NCBI GenBank assembly: GCA_900074885.1
Contig: FJUW01000097.1
Span: 1 to 64,000, forward strand
Reading direction: 5' to 3'
Origin: Rhynchosporium graminicola
Lineage: Eukaryota > Ascomycota > Leotiomycetes > Helotiales > Ploettnerulaceae
DNA length: 64,000 nucleotides
The translations under genes were made by a program, and so were the position numbers. Under the pieces are notes generated by a model that ran no database searches, was not told the DNA's origin, and worked only from the letters and a program-made list of their open reading frames with translations. Shown here piece after piece: positions 1 through 12,847 of the stretch. Numbering within the stretch: the stretch's first letter is position 1; every line of letters starts with the position of its first letter.

Positions 1-347
1 ATTACGGAACCTGGGGTTTATCTAGTTTACGTGATATCGAGGCATGGTTCTAGTCTCTAGGGGTGTTACCATACGTACGCATACGATAGTATAATCGACT
101 AATTGCAGGAAATTGGATCACTCGTACCTATAGAAGTTACCGACTTTATAGTATCTCTATAGAGGGGTGTGTTGCGAGGATATAGGTCTTAGCATGGATC
201 AGGTGACTGTAGTCACGTGCATGGTCCGTGCGGATATTCCTAGATAATATCTTCTGTCGACTCTCCATAGTAATTAGTACTGCAATACAACCAACATTAT
301 TCAACTACTCTATGCCTTACTCTGAAGATTAACGTAACCTTGCGATA
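1..347 (+). mobile_element. 3' end of a Copia-2-family LTR retrotransposon (plus strand)
   Basis: Positions 170-347 are a 178-bp LTR that begins TGTTGCGAGG and ends TTGCGATA. The same 178-bp sequence occurs inverted at 28211-28388, which defines it as an LTR. The bases just before it (about 161-169, agaggggtg) are a purine run like the polypurine tract that precedes a 3' LTR, so 1-169 should be the tail of the internal region of a plus-strand element whose body lies left of the window. The LTR keeps many CpA/TpG sites and is less RIP-mutated than the DNA to its right. It abuts a Gypsy-B fragment at 348, and no matching TSD can be seen because the left end is outside the window. Confidence 0.7.
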
Positions 348-1283
348 ATAAGTAAGGGACCCCTATAAGGAACTTATCTTATGCGGAGATTAGTCTATTT
401 ATAGTATCTTCTTAAGAGTTATTCTTTTCTTCCTAGTCTACTAATTATTATAAGAGGGAATAGATCAGGTTCGAGTTACTTATAGTAATAAGAGTACTTA
501 GCGCTTATACTCCTAGGGAATTTCGCTTTTATTTTCCTTTCTCTCTTAGTTAGTACTTCCTTAATAAGGTATTAACGTTCTCTAGTATAAGAGAAGTTTA
601 AAGTAAGAAAGAGTATAATAGATTAGGTTCAGAGGTAGAGCGGGGAGGATCGTGTTAGGGTCCCTTAGAACTAGAGGAGTCTTTAGTTTATTAGTTAGGA
701 GCTATAATAGTAGCTTAAAAAGGGGTATATTAGGGCTGTTTCAGCGGCGATATATAGAGGTTAAAGTTCCGGGGTATTTATTATATCTTCTTTAAAATCT
801 GTCTATAATTCCTTTATACTAAGGGGGTTATTAAAGGAGCGTTAGCGAAGACCTCCTCTATTATACTATTTATAATAAGCTGAATTAAACCCTGATTTAT
901 AGCTATCCGAGAGATCTCTAGTATCTTAGCTATATGCGAGTAGTTATCGAATAACTAACTTAGTAGTAAGATATTATAGTAGGCTATCTCTAGCTATCTT
1001 GATCTTTTTATTTAATATAATGATATAAGACTTAAAGTAATATATAAGTAGTAATAAATAAGTAGGGAGGCTAAGAGCGATCTTATATAGTTTACTACAA
1101 AGGAAATAAAAAGATAAGGAAGGAAGAAGAAGAGAGATAGAGTGTAAGGTACCTTATATATATATATTAGTACTAGTCCGATACTATACCGAGTCGGATA
1201 CTAGTTCTACTGGGATACCTGTGAACTTAGGCCCTAGTATCTATCCTTCTTCTCATATGACCTTCAGGTGAGCTGTTGTTATA
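348..1283 (-). mobile_element. Gypsy-B fragment: 5' LTR plus start of internal region
   Basis: This stretch aligns with 25023-25956, the 5' part of the complete Gypsy-B copy, differing mainly by transitions. The LTR is 1016-1283, exactly 268 bp, and 348-1015 corresponds to the leader and gag start. The element is cut at its left side by the Copia LTR ending at 347. It sits inside Copia-2, whose sequence resumes at 1284. No intact reading frame is present. Confidence 0.8.
1016..1283 (-). repeat. Gypsy-B LTR, 268 bp
   Basis: One of six LTR copies of exactly 268 bp in the window (others at 18180, 25689, 55124, 56948 and 57416). Ends reconstruct to TGTAACGACA...TGTCGTTACA, a 10-bp inverted terminal repeat. 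In this copy the ends read tataatgata and tgttgttata, changed mainly by transitions. Confidence 0.85.
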
Positions 1284-1510
1284 AGTACTTCGTACCTTAT
1301 AAGTATACAAGTACTCTCTTAGCGCTCGCAAAGTGTTAAGGTAATAGATTTATCAGAAATTATAATAATATAGAATAGTAGTATAGTATATCCTAGCGAG
1401 TATAAGCTAGGTACTATAGACTACTATAAAGCTATTAATATAGCTTGATTTCTTATAGAGTAGCTACTCCCTTGAATTTAACTATAGAAACCTCTGAACT
1501 AGTAGTAAAG
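1284..1510 (-). pseudogene. Copia-2 pol fragment (RT end / RNase H region), RIP-decayed
   Basis: If Gypsy-A (1511-14707) and one TSD copy (TAAAG) are removed, this fragment joins 14708 onward on the minus strand. The joined reading runs from a Copia RT C-terminal region into a segment resembling the Copia stretch just before RNase H, with several stops. It is therefore the continuation of Copia-2 pol, split by Gypsy-A on the right and cut by the Gypsy-B fragment on the left. Confidence 0.55.
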
Positions 1511-1692
1511 TATAATAATCACTTGATACGCTGAGGTAAATAGGCATAATAGAATAGTAGAATAGTCGCTAGAGGTTCGCTAGTAATAATCTGGTTAATA
1601 TAGAGACTAATTACTAAGGAGAGAAGGTTCTTTCTTCTTCTCTAATTCTGAAATATAGGAGTAGGAGGCACTAGGCGTATAGACTTATTATA
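1511..1692 (-). repeat. Gypsy-A 3' LTR
   Basis: 182 bp, matched to 14526-14707 with mostly transition differences. TSD TAAAG lies immediately to its left. Confidence 0.9.
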
Positions 1693-1799
1693 ATATCTCC
1701 TCTCTTAAATACTTCTATCTTAGAAGTGAAGATATTAAAATACCTTAGCTAGTGATAATTTAGCGAGGCGCCGGCGAGGTATTCCTTTCAGGATTTACC

Positions 1800-4700
1800 T
1801 TTATTCTGATTCTTCTTTATTATTAGTAAGATAGGAATATAGAGTATAGCGCTAGGTAACTCCTTTATATAACTCTTAACCTTCTCTCTTCTCTTCTTCT
1901 TTAAATAACTAATAATAATAATATTATACGTAAGTTATAAACCTAATATACTAGATACTATTAACTTAACCTTTTAGCTCCTAAAAAGAACCTTCGTAAG
2001 CACGCTACTAGTAGTTCGCTTAAAGATGCCCTTCCTTCTAGTAATACTTTTACTCCTATTAATAAGGGAAAAACCGCAGTTACTAGCGGGTTATCGACTA
2101 AGCGCTAGCGAGCTGAAGATAACGACGAGGATACTAAAGGCGAGCTAAGCTAAGATAGTAGCCCTTCTGCCTATTATAAAAAGACCCTTTATACTAATCG
2201 AAAGAATACGCAGATAAAGTCGAAGGCTCGTGCTAAAGTAAATAAGGAGATACCGCGTCCGGAGACTTACCTGCGATACGCTAGCGAGTATGCTTTATTC
2301 CCTGAGTTAAAGTATACTTTAGCTCTTAACTCTATTACTAGTAAGTATATAGATTATATAAGAAGGGTAAATCTTGCGAGGATATAAGTATAAATTTCCT
2401 CTCTTTAGCGAATACTTAGCTAATAGCCGGCGAGGTTCTAGCTATCCTAATAGGTATTCTTAGCTAACTATAAGATATAGCTTTAAAAGTAGTAATAAGT
2501 GAGAGTTCCGGAGAAGTATTAAAGATTACCTAGGCACGCTTTAATATAGAGAAGAAGCGAGCTAATCATACTTCTAAAGTTAGTAATACTATAGCTATTA
2601 TATCTCCTTAGAAGCTAGTTATTGATTCTAATACTAAGCTATCCTCTAGTATTACGTCAGCGATCTCTGAGGTATCTGAGTATATACTACGCTCTGCAGC
2701 TAAAGTTACTATTACTATTAATATTATAAATACTGCTCTTCTAGAGGAAATTCGTAGTCTTCGCATAGTATAAATCACTCTCTCTAGCGAGCTCCTTACT
2801 AATCTTTAGCGAAGGACTTCTGTACTATTTATACTAGATTCTTTCTATAGGTAGCTTTACTAGATATATAGCTAGAGGTTAATAGAGAGGAAGTCGCGGA
2901 TAGGGATATAGATACTACTAATTAGGAGATTACTAAGTAAACTTTCTTTAGCGATATCTCGGAGTTTATCTAGTAAGAGCTAGTTTATTAGCGATCCGTA
3001 TAGATAATAAAACCTCTTTTTTCCTTTAGACTTCTATTAGATTTATAATCTCTGATATGCTTTTAAAACTATAAAACCTTATAGGAAAAAACAGAAAGGT
3101 ATATATCCTTTTGCGAGTATTATTTCACTTTCGCTAGCGTTTCGCTAGTCTTTCTATAGCGTTTTGATTTTTTAAAGCTTTAATTTCTTTCTAGAGTCCC
3201 TAGAGGCTTTCCTTTAGCTCCTAAGAGTTATAAGCTAAAGTAAACTCTTTCTATCTTACTAGGAATTATTCTTTCCCTCTGATTACTCTTCGGTCTAGTA
3301 AGGAATCGATATCCTATAGTTCTTCGCTATTAATAAGGTCAGGCTATATAACTTCCGACGGTTCGCCGGGCCTTTATTAATAAGGTTCTAATAGTAAGAT
3401 ATAGAAGACGTTATATAGCTAATTATATTTAGGAAGTAAATTCAATCGATATGCCTGCTTTCTAATTCTTTCGCTGATCTTAAATAGCCCTAGAAATAAG
3501 TAGTTTAGCTTCTTACTCGATCGAATAGTTTTAATATTCTTTACTAAGAGTAAGACTTATTAATCTACTTTGAATTCAACTAGTTAATAGTTCTTATTAT
3601 ACTATTTCGCTTAGGTTTCTTTAGTTCTTCGCTAGCTATTCTCTAGCTCTTAGCGTTTCTTAACTACTTCTTCTGCTCTTTCTTTAGTAATAGGTATCTC
3701 TCCTCTTATAGGATCGTCCTCGATACCCTAGCGACTATCTAGTGTAATTCTATACCTAGCTTTATTTAGACTTATTCTAATAGCCTTATAATATATATTT
3801 ATATACGCGAACTTCGCTATAGGTAATAGGTCTACTTTTATTATCTTAAAGATAATATACGAAATACTATAGCTATACTTCTATAGCTTAGTTTTATCGT
3901 TCTGTTTACCTATCAGTTTATAAGTGAAATACTGTCGAAAGACCTCTTATTATTCGGAGGTAAAAGTATACCTCTTACTAGAACTTAGAAGTAAAGATAG
4001 AACCTCTATTAGTAATAATAACCGCAGGTAATCTGTAGTCCTTAAACTAATAGTCGATAAATAGCCGAGCTAAGTTTAGCGTATTAATTATCTTTAAGTA
4101 AGGAATATACTCTATATCTTTAGTATATCTATCGATAATCACTAGTAACCTATCGGAGATTCTTCTTATAGAGCTCTCTTTATAAGGTAGCAGATCTATA
4201 ATAAAGTCTATAGTTATAGACTCAAATAGCTTACTTAGCTAGCTAAGCGCTTATATCTCGCTAGCTATCTTTATTCTTCTTACTTTTATCCTTTAATAAA
4301 TATCGTAACTTTTAACGTATTCTTTAATGTCTAGCTTTATCTTCTACTAATAGTACTTTCGCTAGATAAGCTTTAGCGTCTTATCTTAACTAAAATAGCT
4401 TATAGTTAGATTATTATAGTATATCTTTATGATTTTAGTATAGATAGCTTCGTCTAGCGGAACGTAAACCTTTCGCTGATATCTAAGTAGTCCTTCGCTA
4501 TTAATACTCTAATCTATATCCCTAGTTTTCTGCAATCTAGCTAGCTAACTTCTTAATAGTAAAAGCGTCCCTTTTCTATAGCTTTATAAGCGTTAAGAGA
4601 AGTGAGTTCGATTCAGGGTTTACTATTTCGGTTCTTATAATTCTTACTATAAAAAACCGTAGTATAGTATATCTATAGCTATACTAGCTAGCGCCCGGCT

Positions 4701-6490
4701 ACTCGCTAGCGCATCTTAAGAGGGTATCTAGACCTCTAAATAAGTTCTATAAACTATTAAGCTTCATAGGCATATATCGCTAGTTAGGCGTAAAGGTTAT
4801 ATCTATAGCCTCGATCGATACTCCTTTTGAAGAAGTATTATTAGTAGGTTATAGAATCTGAGTTAACTAGTACGATATACTATCGTTCGGACGCCGGTTA
4901 CTCTCTATTATATCGCTAGCTTTACTAGGTACGCAGATTAATCTGTCTTTAATTGCACTTCGCAGCTTATTTTATAAAGTAAGAAGTATAATATTTTCCT
5001 CGTCTTTCGCTAGCTTATAGTTAGGCCTTCTCGACAGTCTATTAGTAGGATTATTTTTCCCTTATCTATAACTTAATATAAAGTTATACTTAGATAGCTC
5101 TAGAGCCTATCTAGCTTATCGCCGGCTTAATACTATTATAGTTATAAAGTGATAGAGGTTACTATAGTCTATTAATATCTTAACTAGGGCTATATTACTT
5201 TTAAAGTAATACCTTTAGTATATAAAATACTTAATAATTATAAGGAGTTCTTAATTATATACTTTATAATTCAACTTAGTAGGTTCTAGCTTTTTACTAA
5301 AGAACGCGATAGAGTACTAGATAGTCTTTCCCCCTTCTTTCGCTAGCTACTCTCTGGGCTAAGATAGGATTCCTGCGATAGTAAACCCAGAAGCGTTAGT
5401 CTCTAGCTTCCTTAGCTTCAGTAGATCGAAGTACATAAGAAAAAGTATTATAGTAAACGTATCTTTTAACGCGTTAAAAGCCTCCCTTTCTATAGTACTC
5501 TATCTAAAAGTAGGAGTAGGTTACCTTTTCTTCTTACTACTTATTAAACTTATTAGAAGTCGGGTAATCGCTAAGAATCTTATAATAAATCGCTAGTAGA
5601 AGTTTATAAAACTAACAAAGACTTATATATCTCTAATACTTTTAAGCTTTAGCTATTCCCTAATAGTATCTATCCGGCTTATATCTATTGAAACGCTAGC
5701 TAAGGAGATAATATATCCTAGAAACTCTATACTTTTAGTATTAAAAGAGCACTTTAATAACTTAATAAAGAGGTTTATATACTGAAGTCTCTCTAGTACT
5801 TAGCGGACGTGTTATTTATATTATAATAGGTTAGTAGAATAGATTAAGATATTATTAAGATATATAATATAAGTAATATCGACGAGGCCCGCTAGCGTAT
5901 CGTTAATAAATACCTAGAAAGTCGCTAGCGCATTTAATAATCTAAATAGTATAACTTAGTACTTATAGTACTTATATCAGATATAGAATACAGTTTTCTA
6001 TTTATTACTCTAGCGAATTCGGACGCGGTAATAAGCGTTTTATAAGTCTAATTTAGTAAATACTCTAGTATCCCGGAGCTTATCTAGCGTTTTGCTAATT
6101 AATAGTAAAGGGTACTAGTCCTTAATTATAATTTTAATCAGTGCTTAGTAATCGATATATAATCGGAGACTACTATCTTTCTTTAGTATAAAGAGAATAA
6201 GTGCGCTTATAGAACTCTTACTTTTCCTTATCTAACTCTTCGCCTCTAATAAGTTAAGGTATTCCCGGAGAACCTTTAGTTCTTTCTTAGAGAGGTTATA
6301 GATTAGAGAATAAGGTACCTTTACTTCTAGTTCCAGTTTAATAGCGTATTAGCGGCCCTTTAATAGAGGCAGCTCGCTTCCCTTTTCTTCGGAGAATATA
6401 TCCTTAAAGCTACTATATGCGGAGGGAATAGTAGGCGTATCGCTAGTATCTATCTAGCGTATAGTATATAAGTTAGGTATTATAGCGTAT
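1800..6490 (-). pseudogene. Gypsy-A pol remnant (RT, RNase H, integrase)
   Basis: Read on the minus strand, about 6360-5820 gives a Ty3/Gypsy reverse transcriptase: a KGPL-like entry block, a LREYLN block, a DYxAL block, a FTKLDL block, and the catalytic box read as YLNN (usually YLDD) near 5830-5870. The second Asp to Asn change is a G-to-A transition. Around 4165-3830 an integrase core is legible, with DRLLVIIDRYTK, then ITNRGSIFTSKF (S/T-D-R-G in active elements, again D to N) and LSTVFHL. Stops interrupt every frame, many explicable as CAG/CAA to TAG/TAA. It once encoded replication and integration enzymes and is now non-functional. Confidence 0.8.
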
Positions 6491-6495
6491 ATAGG

Positions 6496-6983
6496 TGTGA
6501 AAATTGAGGATGGAAATCGGCCGAAGGTCAGAATAACAGAATAATAGGTGATTAATTTGACTTGCTTTGTTTGCTTAAAGAGAGCTAACTACAGGAGAGA
6601 TTCTAGCTACTTATATAGCTATATGAGCTCTCTAGAATATTCTATACTACGTAATACAGAACTCTATAGAAGAAGACACGTATACTATAGAATCATACTA
6701 CGTTAGTAGTACGTCAGTAGAAACCTCTAGAAGTACGATATACGTACTAGAGAGTAGTAGAACTCTATCGAGAACCTTCATGGTAACTCTAATAGAGTAT
6801 GCAGGGTACAGGCTGTTAATAAGGTACAGGGTATAGGTGCCAGGTACAATAAGGTACATAGGCAAGGTACTGAACCAGGTACTAAGACCATGTACTGACA
6901 AGATACAGGGTGTGTATACCGATGCAAGCAAAACTGACTAAAGTACTAGTAAACTGACTAAGGTACTAGTTACAAATCTAACA
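6496..6983 (-). repeat. Copia-1 3' LTR
   Basis: 488 bp, matching 12360-12842. The outer two thirds contain a run of short degenerate units built on GGTAC (about 6790-6910). Confidence 0.9.
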
Positions 6984-6999
6984 CGCCCCCTTAATCAGA

Positions 7000-9900
7000 G
7001 CCTTATAGTCAGTTTTAAAACAGAACTATATAAGGTAAATCACTAATCGACTACCCTTAGGTTATTACAAAAGAAATATAATAAGAAATGGAAATGCCAC
7101 CTCGTAGCTACCCTCCTAGGTTATATAAACCTAATTCTCTTATAATAATCTGAATTACTAGCTCTAATAAGCTAGTTCAAGGTGTTTTATAAACTCCTTA
7201 AATTTAGGCCTATCTAGGGCTTTAGTAAACCCGTCTGCCTTTTGCTTCAAAGTACTAATATAGATTAAATCTATAGTACCTTGATTAATTAGGTCCCTTA
7301 TAAAGTAGTACTTTACGGCTATATGCTTAGTTCTCTCATGGAATTAAGGGTTTTTAGAGAGTAATAAAGCGCTGTTATTATCAGTAAACACCGGGAACCT
7401 CTCTTAGAAGTAATAGCCTAATTCGGTAAGAAGTTATCTTATATAGACCGCTTCTTTAACTGCCGAATTAATAGCTATATATTCAGCTTCTATAGTAGAC
7501 TGAGCTATAATCGATTGCAACTTCGACTTCCAAGAGAATAAGCAGCTTCCTATATAGAAGGAATAGCCGCTAGTGGACTTAGCCGTACTAATATCTCCGG
7601 TATAGTCAGAATCGCAGTATCTGCTAACGTATTTACTAGAGCTATTAATATAAACTAAGCCTAGTTTAATAGAACCTTTAAGGTATCTAAGTACGTTCTT
7701 TGCAGCTAAGATATACGTATCGCTAGGGTTACTAGAGAACCTAGCTAATTTAATTATAGTATAGCTTATATCAGGCCTAGTAGCTAGCGTAAGGAATAGT
7801 AAGCAGCCTATTACTTACTGAAACTATAATATATCTTCCTTATTAGCCTTATTAGGGTTAGGTTCTAATTTAACCTTTAAATCTATAAGCGTATTCTTCG
7901 GTTTACAATCTGATAAGTTAAACCGCGCTAGTACTTTCTCTATATAGATAGCTTGATAGAGCTTCATATAGCCCTGATCTCTATTATAGTTAATTTCAAT
8001 ACTTAAATAGTCTTTTATTAGCCCTAAGTCCTTAAGTTTAAAGAAGTGTTTTAATTCTTTAATTAAGGACTTAATAATACTTAAATTAGGGCTAATTAGA
8101 GCTAGATTATCCACGTATATATAGATTATAATCTTAAGCTCTTTATTAACTAATATGCAATTTTCGGATAGGATTAACTTGAATCCGAATTTATTAACTA
8201 ATACCTCCTTTAGCGTAATAAACTATAGTCTAGCTGATTACTTAAGACTATATAACGCTTTCTAGAGTAGGGGGAGTTTATTAGCGTAATAATCTACGCC
8301 TTCCGGGGGGCAAATATATAAGGTATTAATATCTATATCACTCTGTATAAAAGCGGAGATTATATCGATCTTATATATATACTACTTATAGAGTACTACT
8401 AAGGTAAATATAAGATGCTAAGCTATTTACTTTACTATACTAGTATATATATCTAGGTAGTTTATACTATATAATTACTTAAACCCCTTAGCTACGAATC
8501 TAGCTTTGAATTCGTAGTACTCGCTCTCTAGTTCTTTGATCTTATAGACCCAGCGAGTTTTTAGTAGTTTTATAGTCTTAGTATTACTATCGACTACTTT
8601 CCACGTATTATGATTTTCAAGAGAGGTAATTTCTTTATTTATAGCTTTTAGCTAATAATCCTTATAAGGACTATTTATAGCTTCTTTATAGCTCTTAGGC
8701 TCGTAGATAACTACTTCCGGGTCCTTTTTAATAAGGATTCTTTCCGGATCAGGTAATAGCCTAATTTCTTCGTCTGATTTAGAGCTAATAAAAGCTTAGC
8801 AAGCTAAGTTAAAAACGTTTTTATATAAACTATAAGCCTCTTTCTGCTCTTGAATTAATCGCTTATTATTCTGAATAGCTAAGGCTATATCAGAGTCTTT
8901 AGCGTGACTTCTAGTAATAACGTTAGATACCTAATTAGAGTAGTCCCTTCTACGTTTTATACCTCGTTTAGGTATTTCTACTATAGGTGTTTCTTCAGCT
9001 ATATCGTTAAAGAGATTAAGTTCTATATCTTCTATAACTCTTTCTTCATTTAATAAATTATCAGCCGTTTCACCGTCGATTTTCTCCGAGTTTTTAACCC
9101 TAGATAGGTCTGATTTAGGAGTATTTATAGGTAAAGAAATCACGCGATTTGAATAGTCAGAGGTCTCGCAATCGTCAAGTGTCTTATTAAAGGATTCTAA
9201 TTCTTCCTTAGAGATCACTTCGTCCTTAAATATTAAATATTCCTTAATTAGGACGTTTTTAGAGCTTATAATAGCTCTCTTCTCAGGTATATATACTAAG
9301 AAGTTATTTGCGGACTTATACCCTACGAGTATACCTCTATCGGATTTATCTTCAAACTTATTAGTCCTTTTATTAATAAGAACGTAAGTAAGAGAGCTTA
9401 ATACTCTAATATAATTAAGAGTAGGCTTTTTACTAAAGAGAACTTCAAAGGGAGTCTTTTTAATAACCGAATTATAAGAGCGATTCTTTATATGAGCTAT
9501 TCCTTGGATTATTTGAGGCCAAAGGAATAAGAGTATATTCTTATCTGTATAGATAGCTATAAGCCTTTCTATAAGATATCGATTTAAACACTTTACTATA
9601 CCGTTTTACTTAGGAGAGTAAGGACTAGTATATTCACAAATAATACCTTTATCTTTACAAAAGATAGTCCATTTATTAGATTTAAACTCCCCGGCGTTAT
9701 CTAGCTTAAAGCCTCTAATTTTAGCGACAATTTTTAATATACCTTACTTAAATTAAGTAGTTATCATATTATACCACTCGATCAAGGTATCGTACGCCTC
9801 AGCTTTATGTTTTAGAGCGTATACCTAAATAGCTCTAGAGCTTCTATATATAATAGTTAAGAAGAATCTTTCTCCCTTTAGACCTTTAATCTTAAAAGGG

Positions 9901-11620
9901 CCCGCTATATCTATATCAAAGATAGTAAGCGGAGGGGTATCCGACATAGGCTTAGTACTGCTTATAGCGTGTATTTTACCGCTATTACAAGCAGAATAGT
10001 CAGATAAATCTAACCCCTTTTGGATTTTTAATCCTTTAGATCCTTCTATAGTCTTATAGATAAACTCCTTATTAGTATGCAATAGACGCTTATGATATAG
10101 GTCTAATTTACTAGTTTTATTAGAGTCTACCTTAAAAGACACAGGCTCGAGCAGCTTATGATTTACATCTACTTCTAAGTAGTACGTATTATATTACTAT
10201 CTAGCTTCTATATTAATAGAGCTATTAGATATATTTGCACCCTTTTTATTAAAGGTAACTTTCTAATCTTTATTAGTCAGTTCCTTAGAGCTTAAGAGAG
10301 TAGTTTTAAAGCTAAGTACGTAATTTACGTCTTTAATAAGTATACTATCGCCTTCCCTAGTAATTATAGGGATAGCTCCTCTACTTATTATAGGCAAAAT
10401 ATCACTATTAGCGATAGTAATAGACTTCTTAGATACAGGTTTATAGTCTAATAACCAGCTTTTATTCGGTATATAATACTCAGAAGCGCTAGAATCGAGT
10501 ACTATTCTATAGTTATATATAGTAGCGTAAGCTTGATCTGCTGTACTACTACAACTACTACTACTGCTAGTACTACTGAAAGAACTCATAAGGGCCTTAG
10601 TAGACTCCTCTTTTGATTCTTTAGCGCCTTTACCTTTCGACTTCTTCTTATTATTAGTCGATTTATTAGGTATAAGCTCAGGGTGCTTTATATAGCAATT
10701 TGCCTCTATATAGTTTGTTTTATTATAGTAACCATACTTCTTACTACCTTTCGAATTCTTCCCCTCAAAAGCCCTATTAGCTTGTAAATCAGTAGAAGTA
10801 TTTATTCTAGCTTCTTCTGATATAAGATCTCTTATTAAACTTTCTATATCGATAGAAGAAAGGTTATTAGAGATTTCTTCGTACTTCCTAGAAGCAAAAG
10901 AATCAAAAGAACTAAGTAAACCTTTAAATATAAGGCTAGCTAGTATAAGCTTTAGAATCTCACACTTGAGCTGCTTTAGGTAGACTGAACTAGCTTGAAT
11001 TACGCTAGTATACTCGTCTATATTCTTATAAGAGGAGTAGGTATTATCGATAATACGATTTATATGCCTACTGATCTCCTCTAGGCTAGTAGAACCGTAG
11101 GTAGCTATAATAGCTTCCTATAGGTCTTTTGCGCTAGTCTTATCCTTGAATCTATCGAGGTTTTCAAGTGATATAATCGACTTAATAGCGCCTAAAGCCT
11201 TCTTATTTACACGCTTAAAATCAGCTAGTCTCTTATAGTATTTAATCGCTAGCTCCGGAGAGTAAGAAGTATAATCTATTCTCTTTTCGCCTTGCGCGTT
11301 AATACGTTCTTCTAACTTGAAGTAGAGAGCTCGGCTAGGCTTAGTCTTAGTACTATCGATATAAGATATATAGCCGTTTACCTCTAAATAGAGGCTAGCC
11401 GCATTAAGCTACTCTATATAGTTAGAGCGGCCTACTAGCTTATCTCCCTTGAAGGAAGATATAATTCCTTATAAGCAGTTGAATAGTACTAAGTACTAAG
11501 AGATCTTGAAAGTACGAGTTTTTACTCGTATAAGCTACTAAGTAGCTTGAAAAATAATAACTTTATCTTGCCCTTTATAATTAGATAGTAGCTACGCCGA
11601 GACTACTATCTTATCGAGTT
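7000..11620 (-). pseudogene. Copia-1 gag-pol, RIP-decayed
   Basis: Minus-strand domains in order: gag (about 11.6-10.6 kb); protease at 10263-10589 with LDSSASEYYIPN, where active Copia proteases have D-S/T-G-A (Gly to Ser is a G-to-A change); GAG-pre-integrase and integrase zinc region at 9825-10142 (LYHKRLLHTN then a C-x2-C-like CNSGKIH, then the integrase entry DIDIAGPFK); an acidic linker at 8931-9218; and the RT end at 7824-8114 (FKLKDLGLIKDYLSIEI and YIEKVLARFNL). Stops and lost residues between these blocks rule out a functional polyprotein. RNase H should lie at about 7.8-7.1 kb. Confidence 0.85.
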
Positions 11621-12207
11621 TTTCGCTTAATTAAAATCAATAGTAGTATACGGTAACTACGTCTGTCGTATTTACTACTGAAATAACCTTACTACTAGCT
11701 CAGTTTATCTTATAGCGCCTTAAGTACTATTACTGGGTAACTCTCTCCGAGGATAGCTTCTTATACCCGAATAATAGCCTATTAGCCGACCTATAATTTA
11801 TACTAGACTAGTAGCGAATCAGAAGCTACTCCCTACTACGTAACGAGGCCTAGCTTCTAAACTAAGTCGGTAGTAGATATAGGTACCCCGGAATAAGATC
11901 TTGGCTTTCGTACCTAGGGTCACTAGGTCGTCTCTACTTCTAAAGGCTTCGAGAGGTTATAGGTTATGATTTCCCTATAACTTCGTCTTAGGGTCTAGGG
12001 CTACGAGTCTGATTCGCTATAGCCGTATTAGTAGGGCTCAAAGGGGCTAGCTTACTAGCTCTTAGGCGAGAAGTCGCTTGAAAACGACTAAGTACGCCCT
12101 ATTAGGGAGCTCCTTTATTAGTAAGGAGTAACGGAAGCGGGTTTAGGCGAGATCGATCGTAGAAGGAAGCGTCTGATTAGCTGATTTCACTAAGTGAATT
12201 GCTACTA

Positions 12208-12359
12208 TGTGAAAATTAAAGGTAGAAATCGGCCGAAGGTCAGAATAACAGAATAATAGGTGATTAATTTGACTTGCTTTGTTTACTTAAAGAGAGCTAA
12301 CTACAGGAGAGATTCTAGCTACTTATATAGCTATGTGAGCTCTCTAGAATATTCTATAC
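12208..12359 (-). repeat. Partial tandem copy of the Copia-1 LTR end
   Basis: The 152 bp here repeat the first about 150 bp (plus-strand sense) of the adjacent full LTR at 12360-12842. The join reads ctatact|gtaaaaatt. The 5' LTR of Copia-1 therefore carries an extra copy of its internal-facing end. The 3' LTR at 6496-6983 lacks this duplication. Confidence 0.8.
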
Positions 12360-12842
12360 TGTAAAAATTAAAGGTGGAAATCAGCTAAAAGGTCAGAATA
12401 ATACGTGATTAATACGAATTGCTTTTTGCTTACTTGAAGAGAGCTAACTACAGGAGAGATTCTAGCTACTTATATAGCTATGTGAGCTCTCTAGAATATT
12501 CTATACTACGTAATACAGAACTCCATAGAAGAAGACACGTATACTGTAGAATCATACTACGTCAGTAGTACGTCAGTAGAAACCTCTAGAAGTACGATAT
12601 ACGTACTAGAGAGTAGTAGAACTCTATCGAGAACCTTCATAGTAACTCTAATAGAGTATGCAGGGTACAGGCTGTTGATAAGGTACAGGGTGTAGGTGCC
12701 AGGTACAATAAGGTACATAGGCAAGGTACTGAACCAGGTACTAAGACCATGTACTGACAAGGTACAGGGTATATATGCCGATGCAGGCAAAACTGACCAA
12801 AGTACTAGTAAACTGACCAAGGTACTGGTTACAAATCCAACA
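12360..12842 (-). repeat. Copia-1 5' LTR
   Basis: 483 bp, matching 6496-6983, followed by the TSD ATAGG at 12843-12847. Confidence 0.9.
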
Positions 12843-12847
12843 ATAGG

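Larger units (their letters stand above)
6496..12842 (-). mobile_element. Copia-1: complete LTR retrotransposon nested in Gypsy-A
   Basis: LTRs are 6496-6983 (488 bp) and 12360-12842 (483 bp). Read on the minus strand they begin TGTTAGATTTGTAAC and end near AATTTTCACA. The 5-bp TSD ATAGG flanks the element at 6491-6495 and 12843-12847, and Gypsy-A sequence continues on both sides. A purine/pyrimidine run (cgcccccttaatc on the plus strand) sits beside the 3' LTR as a polypurine tract. The internal region carries gag, protease, integrase and RT in Copia order on the minus strand. It is decayed, but less so than Gypsy-A, with several frames of about 100 codons still open. Confidence 0.93.
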
